Below are positions 52,787 to 59,792 of a stretch of 64,000 nt of DNA, one piece after another. The stretch's first letter is position 1. Each line of letters starts with the position of its first letter. Position numbers and translations under genes: made by a program. The stretch is from Streptomyces umbrinus (lineage in GTDB: Bacteria > Actinomycetota > Actinomycetes > Streptomycetales > Streptomycetaceae): positions 6,200,001 to 6,264,000 of the forward strand of contig NZ_JAUSZI010000002.1 of the NCBI RefSeq assembly GCF_030817415.1. Reading direction: 5' to 3'. A model generated the notes under the pieces. The model searched no databases. It was given only the letters and a program-made list of their open reading frames with translations, and had not been told where the DNA came from.

Positions 52787-53657
52787 GGGTCTCCGTCTCG
52801 TTCCTTGCGGTGGTCGTTGCCTCTGTGCCGGCGGTGAGGAGGAACGCGGGCGCGGGCGAGTCGGTCACCAGAAGGTGGCTCCCGCCCTCCCGCAGCAGCC
52901 GCCGGTGGAGTCCGACCAGGTCGAACAGGCTCTGGACGCTGCCGGGATGCGCGCGTGTGCCGGTTCCATCGGCGTTGGCGTCGCCGTCGTTTTCGTACGC
53001 CTCGGCCGACCGGACCGAGACCGGTGTTCCGGTGCCGGGACGGCCGAGCAGGACCGCTGCCGCGAGTCCGGCGTCCGCGGGAAGGGCGGGGACCGGGACC
53101 GAACGGCCGTCGTCACCGGCCAACTCCTCGCACACGGCGGCCAGTCGCTCGCCGCCGCCCAGTTCCACACCCACCACCAGGACCCGGTCCACCTCCGGGT
53201 CCTCCAGGAGGAGGTCGGCCATGGAGAGCAGTTCGGTCAGCGGGTCGTCGAGGGTGGAGAGGCTGAACATCTGGCCGGTGATCCCGAACTCCCGGCTCAG
53301 ATAGCCGAGTACGGAGTTGGGGGTGGCCTGCATGAACAGCAGCGGGTTGTGGACCCGCCCGGAGACCATGCGCCGGCTGGCCAGGTCCGCGGTGGTGGTG
53401 TCACCGGTTGTACTCGCCAGTGCCACCGCGGTGCGCGACCCGTCCCCGGGCCGTTCGGCGAGGCACTGCCGGGCGGCCTCGTACGCGAGCGGGCTGAAGG
53501 CCGACTCCACGAAGCCGGGGAGTCTCGGCAGCGGGATGTCGTCGTCCCGCCCGGTGCCGTGGGTGGCGGTGGCCGTGGAGAGGATGCCGAGGGGCGAACG
53601 CAGCACGGTCTTACGGGCGTTCTCGGCCGTGGTCGTGCTGTTCTCGGTCGGGGTCAC
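52773..53657 (-). CDS. Short ketosynthase-like protein, putative chain-length-factor partner
   Basis: 294 aa from GTG at 53657, overlapping the ketosynthase stop by 4 bp. The thiolase-like fold is recognisable (FVESAFSPLAYEAARQCLAER; RTAVALASTTGDTTTADLA; DPLTELLSMADLLLEDPEVDRVLVVGVELG; SHLLVTDSPAPAFLL) but there is no catalytic Cys in the expected strand and the chain is about 100 residues shorter than a KS or CLF. Placed directly after the active ketosynthase, it probably acts as a non-catalytic heterodimer partner. Confidence 0.65.
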   Translation of the reverse strand: MTPTENSTTTAENARKTVLRSPLGILSTATATHGTGRDDDIPLPRLPGFVESAFSPLAYEAARQCLAERPGDGSRTAVALASTTGDTTTADLASRRMVSGRVHNPLLFMQATPNSVLGYLSREFGITGQMFSLSTLDDPLTELLSMADLLLEDPEVDRVLVVGVELGGGERLAAVCEELAGDDGRSVPVPALPADAGLAAAVLLGRPGTGTPVSVRSAEAYENDGDANADGTGTRAHPGSVQSLFDLVGLHRRLLREGGSHLLVTDSPAPAFLLTAGTEATTTARNETETHAHQ

Positions 53658-54898
53658 GGCCGCTCCAGGACGAGTGCGGTGTTGGCGCCCCCGAAGGCGG
53701 CGTTGACGGTGAGGGCCCGGCCGAGGTCGGCCGGGCGCGGCTCGTTCGGCACGTAGTCGAGGTCGCACTCCGGGTCGGGCGTGGTGAATCCGGCCGTCGG
53801 CGGCAGTACGCCGTCCGTCAGGGCCAGCATCGTGATCACGAACTCCACGACGCCCGCCGCCTCCAGGAGATGGCCGGTGGTGCTCTTGGTCGAGCTGACC
53901 GGTATCGACTCGGCCCGCTCGGGGAAGGCGGCCCGCAGTCCGCGCGTCTCGGCCCCGTCGTTGTACTTGGTGCCGGTGCCATGGGCGTTGACGTAGTCGA
54001 GGGCGGCCCCGTCCGGATCGCCGGCGAGCCGCATCGCCTGCCGGGCCGCGCGGGCGAGCCCGACACCTTCCGGGTGCGGCTGGGCGATGTGGTGGGCGTC
54101 CGAGGCCGCACCCCAGCCCACCACGCCCGCCAGCGGCCGGGCCCCGCGCCGCCGGGCATGCTCGGCGGACTCCAGCACGACGACCGCCACACCGTCGCCG
54201 AGCAGCAGCCCACTGCGGTCGGCACTGAACGGCCGCACCATCCCGTCCCGCGACAGCGCCCGCCCGGAGTCGAACTTTCCGAACGTCTCCTCCTCCACCA
54301 GATACCCGCCCCCGCAGACGGCCACGTCGATCCGCCCGGAGGAGATCAGCCGACAGGCATGGATGAGAGCGGCGGCGGAAGCGACACAGGCATTGGTGAA
54401 GGTGAGCCGGGGTCCGGTCAACCCGAGCTCCCCGGCAAGCAGTTCGGCCAGCCGAGCGGGAACGGCATCGCCAACTCGCTCCATGTCGGTGGAGGTGCCG
54501 CACATGGGCGCCCCGTCAGGGGCGCGGGGAACTGCGCGACCAGCCACATCCGACCCGCGGCCGCCATCCGACCCGACACCCCGCCAATACCGAGTCACAC
54601 TCGTGTGATCCCCGGCCACACCGAGCAATACGGCGGCCTCCGTGCCGGGGCGCAACCCCGCCATGTCCAGGGCCTCCACTCCGCACCGCGCGAGCGCGTA
54701 GCGCAGGGCCCAGCCCTCAACACCCTCGGGCCCGTCCGGCGCGACCCCCGCCATCGCCGTACGGTAAGGCCCGGTGTCGAACCGGGTGGTGGCCGTGAAC
54801 GCGGGCTTCCCCGCGAACACCCCGCGCCGCACGGCATCGGCCCCCATGCCGAACGCGGTACGCACACCGAACCCGGTGACGGTCACCTCACCGCTCAC
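53654..54898 (-). CDS. Beta-ketoacyl-ACP synthase (KS alpha), cluster type II PKS
   Basis: 414 aa from GTG at 54898 (GAAGGGGG upstream); it overlaps the ACP gene by 11 bp. Active-site triad complete: Cys171 in FTNACVASA, His306 in NAHGTGTKYND, His343 in STKSTTGHLLEAAG with Lys338. AFGGANTALVLE is the family end. A 25-residue insert at about 108-133 contains residues encoded by repeat copy 8 (118-127). It should condense malonyl-ACP with the aminohydroxybenzoyl-ACP starter. An FabF-type housekeeping role is unlikely given the neighbours. Confidence 0.88.
   Translation of the reverse strand: MSGEVTVTGFGVRTAFGMGADAVRRGVFAGKPAFTATTRFDTGPYRTAMAGVAPDGPEGVEGWALRYALARCGVEALDMAGLRPGTEAAVLLGVAGDHTSVTRYWRGVGSDGGRGSDVAGRAVPRAPDGAPMCGTSTDMERVGDAVPARLAELLAGELGLTGPRLTFTNACVASAAALIHACRLISSGRIDVAVCGGGYLVEEETFGKFDSGRALSRDGMVRPFSADRSGLLLGDGVAVVVLESAEHARRRGARPLAGVVGWGAASDAHHIAQPHPEGVGLARAARQAMRLAGDPDGAALDYVNAHGTGTKYNDGAETRGLRAAFPERAESIPVSSTKSTTGHLLEAAGVVEFVITMLALTDGVLPPTAGFTTPDPECDLDYVPNEPRPADLGRALTVNAAFGGANTALVLERP
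54517..54547 (+). repeat. Interspersed 32-bp repeat, copy 8 (inside ketosynthase gene)
   Basis: A copy with intact 20-bp core lies inside the ketosynthase gene, in frame, adding about VAGRAVPRAPDG to a predicted surface loop. It is preceded by GGCGCCCCGT, which pairs with its ACGGGGCGCC-like start into a stem-loop. Confidence 0.88.
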
Positions 54899-55217
54899 GG
54901 AGACCACCCCCTTCAGGGCGGTCCGCCTGGTCAGCCTGAGCGGCGCACAGATAGTCGGCGAGCCGCCGCAGAGAGGTGAACCCGGCGATGTCCTCATAGG
55001 TGGGTTCCACGACCAGCCCGAACCGCTCTTCCACGACGTGCAGCAGCCATACCAACCCCAGGGAATCCAGGATCAGTTCGGTGTCCTCACCGAGCTCGTC
55101 GGGCACGCCGGGAAAGATCTTGCGGTCCGCCAGCAGATCGCGGACGGTGTCGACGGTGAGGGGCGAGAGCGCGGGTTCCCCCTCGCGTGCGTCGTTCGCC
55201 GTGGCCCCCGTACTCAT
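54888..55217 (-). CDS. Acyl carrier protein
   Basis: 109 aa from ATG at 55217. The phosphopantetheine site is Ser52 in ELILDSLGLVWLLHVVEERFGL, followed by the helix III/IV pattern EDIAGFTSLRRLADYLC. DSLGLV differs from the canonical DSLxxVE but keeps the Ser. The Ala/Asp-rich N-terminus and Gly-rich end are probably disordered. It overlaps the ketosynthase gene and carries the starter or growing chain. Confidence 0.85.
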   Translation of the reverse strand: MSTGATANDAREGEPALSPLTVDTVRDLLADRKIFPGVPDELGEDTELILDSLGLVWLLHVVEERFGLVVEPTYEDIAGFTSLRRLADYLCAAQADQADRPEGGGLRER

Positions 55218-55489
55218 GCCTTCGCACCGCGTCGGACGATCTCGGCGACGAGGGAGCCGAGGGTCAGCGAGGCGAGGGGCTCGATGTCGGTGTCGGGTAT
55301 CTCCACACCGAACCGCGTCTCCAGCCGCAACGTGAGCTCGATCAGACTCAACGAGTCCAGATCCAGCCCACCGACGGTCACCGGACTCTCGTCGGTGATG
55401 CCGTCACGGCTCATCAGGATGTTCATCTCGTCGATGACGGTGCCGAGCACGAACTCACGGATCTCGTCTTCCAGGACAGACGTACTCAT
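55214..55489 (-). CDS. Acyl carrier protein
   Basis: 91 aa from ATG at 55489 with GGAG 9 bp upstream. Ser46 in GLDLDSLSLIELTLRLETRFGVEIP is the phosphopantetheine attachment site, followed by LASLTLGSLVAEIVRR. It overlaps the other ACP gene by 4 bp. Two distinct ACPs suggest one holds the aromatic starter and the other the extended chain. Confidence 0.88.
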   Translation of the reverse strand: MSTSVLEDEIREFVLGTVIDEMNILMSRDGITDESPVTVGGLDLDSLSLIELTLRLETRFGVEIPDTDIEPLASLTLGSLVAEIVRRGAKA

Positions 55490-55551
55490 GATGGATGTCT
55501 CCATGTGAAGAATCGTGAAAGGTGTATTCCGGCGCAACGCGGGCGCCCCTT

Positions 55552-55582
55552 CAGGGGCGCGGGGAACTGCGCGACAAGCCAC
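55552..55582 (+). repeat. Interspersed 32-bp repeat, copy 9
   Basis: A full copy in the only sizeable gap (133 bp) of the operon, between the ACP and AMP-ligase genes. GGGCGCCCCT just before it pairs with its start to form a hairpin that could attenuate or process the long transcript. Confidence 0.9.
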
Positions 55583-55622
55583 AACGGGCCGGCAGCCGAC
55601 AAACGACCGCTCATACCTCGCC

Positions 55623-57089
55623 TCACCCAACGGCGCGTTCACGCAACAACGCGGGCTGGCGAACAAGCTTCCCGTTGGACGTACGAGGCAACGCATCCAA
55701 AAGCCGAACCACCCGAGGCAGCTTGTAGTCGGCGAGCCGCTCCCGACACCACCGCAACAACTCCTCGGAGGAAGCCCCAGAACCGGTCACGACATACGCC
55801 TCGGTCACGCCCTCGTGAACCACAACCGCCTGCTCAACCGCAGGATGCCCCCGCAACACGTTCTCGACCTCGGTGAGATCCACCTTGAGACCGCCGATCA
55901 CGACAAGGGAGTCGGCACGGCCATGCACCCGCACGGCCCCGGTGCCGTCGACCGAGGCCCGGTCCCGCGTACGCAGCCAGCCGTCCGCGTACTGCGTACC
56001 GCCGGAGTCGAAGAGGTAGGGCGACTCGTCGAGGGCGACGTCCAGTTCGCCCCGCCGCACCCGTACGACCATGCCCGGTGCGGCCGGGCCGACCGACGGC
56101 CGCAGCGTGCCGCCGACGTCCATGGCGACCACACCGCTCTCGGTGGTGCCGTAGGACTCACCGACCGGCACCCCGTACCGCTCGGTGAACCGGGCGGCGA
56201 CGTCCGGCGGCATCAGTTCGCCGCCCGACACCGCGACCCGCAGGTCGGGAAGTTCGGGGGGATCGATGGCGGCGGAGAGCAGTTCGTAGTGCATCGGCAC
56301 ACCGAACAGGGCGGTGACCCGGTGGTCCACCGCGGTCCGCAGGAGGTCGCGGGCGGAGATCCGGGGCGCGAAGACGACGGAGACGCCGGCCGCCAGGGAA
56401 TGCAGCAGCCCGGCGACCAGGCCGAAACTGTGCGCCGTCGAACTGAGCAGCAGTACGCGGTCGCCCTCGCCCGGCATTCCGCTGATCCCGGTGAACCGGT
56501 CCACCTCGGCGGCGAGCGAGGCGGCGGTCCTGCCGATCACCTTGGGCCGCCCGGTGGAGCCGGAGCTGAACTGGACCAGCCGGTGCCCGGTGGCAGCCGG
56601 CCGCCCCGTTCCGCGGCACTCGGTGACGACCTCGTACTCGGGCCGGAAGCCGAATGTCGCCTGCACGTTGGAGCCCGCCCGGACCATGAACTGCGGCCGG
56701 CAGGACGTGCAGAGCGCCGCCACCTCGGCCGGTTTGAGCCGGAAGTCGAAGAGCATCACCTGAGCGCCCAGCCGCCACAGCGCGAGCAGCACCTCGACCT
56801 GGGTGAAGCTGGGCGGAGTCCGCAGCCCGACGGCGCTGCCCGGCCCGATGCCGAACCCGGCGAAGACAGCGGCCTGCTTGGCCACCCGCTCCCGTAACTC
56901 GCCCCGGGTGACGGTCTCCTGTTGATGTGTCAGATAGGGAAGGGCATCGTCCCGAGCGTCGAACAGCCGCCGCACCAGGGAGCCCATCCCGTCGACGTCC
57001 ACGGGACCACCGGACGGGCCGTTCCTCAGCGGGCCTTCCAGTGGCTCTCTCCGTGGCTCTCTCAGCGGATCTCTCAGGCCGCCGCCCAT
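55623..57089 (-). CDS. AMP-dependent ligase, likely 3-amino-4-hydroxybenzoate:ACP ligase
   Basis: 488 aa; ATG at 57089 overlaps the stop of the preceding gene. ANL motifs: VQFSSGSTGRPKVIG (A3), GESYGTTESGVVAMD (A5), YADGWLRTRDRASVD (A7), GRADSLVVIGGLKVDLTEVE (A8) and LPRTSNGKLVRQ with the A10 lysine. It follows the two genes for 3-amino-4-hydroxybenzoate, so it probably adenylates that acid and loads it on an ACP. The first 30 residues have imperfect Arg-Glu-Pro-Leu repeats and may be an artefact of start choice. Confidence 0.82.
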   Translation of the reverse strand: MGGGLRDPLREPRREPLEGPLRNGPSGGPVDVDGMGSLVRRLFDARDDALPYLTHQQETVTRGELRERVAKQAAVFAGFGIGPGSAVGLRTPPSFTQVEVLLALWRLGAQVMLFDFRLKPAEVAALCTSCRPQFMVRAGSNVQATFGFRPEYEVVTECRGTGRPAATGHRLVQFSSGSTGRPKVIGRTAASLAAEVDRFTGISGMPGEGDRVLLLSSTAHSFGLVAGLLHSLAAGVSVVFAPRISARDLLRTAVDHRVTALFGVPMHYELLSAAIDPPELPDLRVAVSGGELMPPDVAARFTERYGVPVGESYGTTESGVVAMDVGGTLRPSVGPAAPGMVVRVRRGELDVALDESPYLFDSGGTQYADGWLRTRDRASVDGTGAVRVHGRADSLVVIGGLKVDLTEVENVLRGHPAVEQAVVVHEGVTEAYVVTGSGASSEELLRWCRERLADYKLPRVVRLLDALPRTSNGKLVRQPALLRERAVG

Positions 57090-58363
57090 CAGACCTCCTT
57101 GCAGAACTCGCCGATGGGCAGGCCCACATGGCGCTTGTCGGTGGCCAGATAGCCGAGCAGTTCGTCGCCGGTCCGCAGTTCGGTGACGTTGAGGACCTTC
57201 CCGCCCGGGCCGAGCACCCGTACGTGCCAGTCGTCCTGCACGGTCAGACTGACCAGCCGTCCGTCCTCGGCGTGGGTACGGATCTCCAGGAGCGGCCGGG
57301 ACTCCAGCTTGGCGCGGCCGACCACGACCCGCCGGGTACGGCCGTCGGCGCCGACCCCGAGCAGAACGCTGCCGGAACCGACCTCGCTGAGGTAACTCGT
57401 GCGGTTGTCGGGCCCGAGCGTGTACGAGTGCAGGGCACCGGCGTTGACCCGGAACGGCCTGGTCGGCATGTACGGCAGCGGGTGGGTCTCGCTGCAGCAG
57501 AGCACGAACCCGGAGGAGTACGAGCCGACGAGGATGCCCTCGTCCTCCTCGAAGTGCGAGCAGGTGTCCACGCAGACCCGGTCGCCGAGCCCGACGTGCC
57601 GGATGCTCTCCACGGTCAGCGTGGACAGCTCCAGTTGGGGGGTCGTCGCCTCCAACAGCCGGGCCAGCGCGAAGACTTCGTCGGCGCTGTGGGGCGTGAA
57701 GAGGATGCCGTCCGAGCCGCGTTCGAGGACGTCGAAGACGATGGCCGCCTCCTCCAGACCGTCGACGACGGTCACCAGCTTGCCCTCGGCGGACTCGGCC
57801 GCGGCCAGCACGATCTCCAGCGGGATCTTGGTCGGGTCGGCGAAGTGGATGACGGTGTACGGCAACGCCATGGCGCCCGCGCAGGACAGTGTCAGGGTGC
57901 GGTCGTCCCGTACGTCGATGAACCCGGCGGCGGGCGTGCCCCCGGTGCCACCGGTATCGCCAGTGCCCCCGGCGCCACGGTTGTCCGCGGCGAGAGCGTC
58001 CAACTCCTCCTGGGTGCCGAACTTCCGCAGCAGGAGGTCGATTCCGGCGGCGGTTCCGGCCGCGGCTCCGCTGACGGTTCCCGTGGCGGTTCCGGAGCCG
58101 GCCGGGGAACTGCCTTTCCCGGAAGGGAGGTTGGCATCCTTCGCACCCCCCGAACCCTTCACCTCCTTGTCCCCGGGCTTCTTCGCGGCGGCCGTGCCCG
58201 CGACCCCCGTGACCAGCACCCGGGTGACAGTCGGCGGCAGCGTCCCGAGCAGCTCGGCGTCGGTGGCCACGACTCCGGCCATCCGGCTGTGGACGGCCGC
58301 GTCCACCACCGCCTGGAGCTGCGGACGGGGGACCTCACGGAGATCGATCCATGCGAACCTCAT
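57089..58363 (-). CDS. 3-dehydroquinate synthase II family enzyme, 3-amino-4-hydroxybenzoate synthase (GriH-like)
   Basis: 424 aa from ATG at 58363, overlapping the aldolase gene by 4 bp. The dehydroquinate synthase II family is clear: FAWIDLREV start, YTVIHFADPTKIPLEIVLAAAE, GSDGILFTPHSADEVFALARLLE, VGLGDRVCVDTCSHFEEDEGILVGSYSSGFVLCCSETHPLPYMPTRPFRVNAGALHSYTL. GriH/NspH homologues convert the C7N intermediate made by the partner aldolase, in a Mn2+-dependent reaction without NAD+, to 3-amino-4-hydroxybenzoate. Low-complexity Gly/Thr/Ala/Lys inserts at about 55-107 and 125-145 lengthen it. Confidence 0.88.
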   Translation of the reverse strand: MRFAWIDLREVPRPQLQAVVDAAVHSRMAGVVATDAELLGTLPPTVTRVLVTGVAGTAAAKKPGDKEVKGSGGAKDANLPSGKGSSPAGSGTATGTVSGAAAGTAAGIDLLLRKFGTQEELDALAADNRGAGGTGDTGGTGGTPAAGFIDVRDDRTLTLSCAGAMALPYTVIHFADPTKIPLEIVLAAAESAEGKLVTVVDGLEEAAIVFDVLERGSDGILFTPHSADEVFALARLLEATTPQLELSTLTVESIRHVGLGDRVCVDTCSHFEEDEGILVGSYSSGFVLCCSETHPLPYMPTRPFRVNAGALHSYTLGPDNRTSYLSEVGSGSVLLGVGADGRTRRVVVGRAKLESRPLLEIRTHAEDGRLVSLTVQDDWHVRVLGPGGKVLNVTELRTGDELLGYLATDKRHVGLPIGEFCKEV

Positions 58364-59187
58364 GCGACTCCTGCCACGATCGTCGAATAGTTAGTCATGC
58401 GCATGTCATCAGTGATGCCGTTGCCGCCGGGCACACCGTGCACGACCGCCGCGAGCCGGGACACCAGCGCGGCGGGCGAGGGGGCCGAGAAGATCCGGCG
58501 GCCGATGGCCAGCCCCTGGCAGCCGGTGGCCATCACGGCGGCGCCGTACTCGACCAGGTCGGAGCCGTCCGGTGGACCGCCGGCCGCGAGCACGGGGATC
58601 GGGCTGTTGGCCACGACCTCGGCCATGCGGTCGATCGGCAGGGCGACGGAGGTCTTCACCATGTCCGCGCCCAGGTCGGCGGCGACGTTGGCCAGATGGG
58701 CGAGGAGGTCGGGGTCGCGCGGGTCCTCGATGCGGGGGCCGCGGGGGTAGACCATCGCGATCAGCGGCATGCCCCACGCGTCGCAGGAACGGGCCACCGC
58801 CCCCAGGTCGGCGAGCTGCTGGGCCTCGGTGTCCGAGCCGATGTTCACGTGGACGCTGACCGCGTCGGCGCCGAGCCGCAGTGCCTCCTCGACGTCGGCG
58901 ACCAGCACCTTGGCGTGGACGTCGGCGGAGCGGGCGGTGCTGGCGCTCAGGTGCACCACCAGGGCGCAGCTCCTGAGGATGTCCGGGGCGAAGGCGCGGG
59001 CCCGCCCCTTGTGGACGATGATCCCGTCGGCGCCGCCGGCCACCAGTGCGCGCAGCAGGTCGTCCCACTTGTCGGCGGGGACGATCGGGCCGTCCGAAAC
59101 GCTGTGGTCGAGCGGTACGAGCAGGTGCCGGTCGTCACCCGCGAGCGAAAGTCTTCTCAAGCGTAATAGCTTGCCAGTTTTCAGCAT
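58360..59187 (-). CDS. DhnA-type class I aldolase for 3-amino-4-hydroxybenzoate (GriI-like)
   Basis: 275 aa from ATG at 59187 (GGAAGG upstream). DhnA/LsrF aldolase: [12 protein letters not shown] with Asp27, [24 protein letters not shown], and the Schiff-base Lys178 in [25 protein letters not shown] ends the barrel. GriI/NspI join aspartate semialdehyde with dihydroxyacetone phosphate to give the C7 precursor of 3-amino-4-hydroxybenzoate. It is the first gene of the operon. Codon 8 is TTA (59164-59166), one of very few in this DNA, so translation probably needs the bldA tRNA. Confidence 0.9.
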   Translation of the reverse strand: MLKTGKLLRLRRLSLAGDDRHLLVPLDHSVSDGPIVPADKWDDLLRALVAGGADGIIVHKGRARAFAPDILRSCALVVHLSASTARSADVHAKVLVADVEEALRLGADAVSVHVNIGSDTEAQQLADLGAVARSCDAWGMPLIAMVYPRGPRIEDPRDPDLLAHLANVAADLGADMVKTSVALPIDRMAEVVANSPIPVLAAGGPPDGSDLVEYGAAVMATGCQGLAIGRRIFSAPSPAALVSRLAAVVHGVPGGNGITDDMRMTNYSTIVAGVA

Positions 59188-59792
59188 GGGTAATGCGCCT
59201 TCCCAGCCCGGAGGCCGCATTTAAGAAAGCCGAACCGCGACATCCTGTTGCGGTCTCCATGTCCGAAAAACGATGGTCGTAGAACTTTCAAGTTCAGTCG
59301 GCATCAGCATTCACGCGTAATCGGCCGTTGGCAAGGCGTGATCACCGGCAAATTTTTATGCGGGAGCGGGAATGAATATTGACAGCGATTTGACAGGTAT
59401 GGCGGGGTTGACGCCGCAGGAGGGTGCTGTTCGTGGGGTGTTGGGCGGCAAATGGCGAGGTGGCGGGTGTGATGCGCTCTATGCGCATTGAGGAGGTCTG
59501 CCCCCGCACGTGGCCGCATCGGACGCTTTCCTACGGATTTCACGTGTAAATGGCAGGCAATTCCAGAGCCCGCGGCCTTCGGCTCGTTCGATGGGTTCGA
59601 CGGGTTCGAGTCGACGCGTTCGATAATTCGGACGGGGCGGCTTTTCTGTCGGACTTCTTTGTCGGACTTCCTTGTCGAAATTGAATTTACGGGCCTAGGG
59701 TGTCAGGCGCGCTCCGGAACGTGTTTCATGCGAGGCCGTCCCCCCATCTGCACCCGGACCGTGTGGCCCGGGCGTACCGGAAGTGACTCCCC
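59188..59792. other. 605-bp divergent promoter region, relatively AT-rich
   Basis: Between the cluster operon (minus) and the MHS-family transporter (plus). It is markedly richer in A/T than its surroundings. Two TTGACA hexamers lie at 59379-59384 and 59390-59395. Direct repeats of GGGTTCGA (about 59592-59625) and TGTCGGACTTC (about 59647-59672) are present. Short open frames here lack the usual codon bias and I do not call them genes. Confidence 0.55.

Noticed and set aside
53654..54898. Ketosynthase as housekeeping FabF
   Set aside because: Its neighbours are cluster-specific ACPs and a KS-like partner rather than fabD/fabH, and the active-site Cys context (TNACVAS) differs from FabF.
59304..59543. 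79-codon minus-strand frame in the divergent promoter region
   Set aside because: His/Pro-rich with poor third-position GC and no ribosome-binding site; it lies in AT-rich regulatory DNA.
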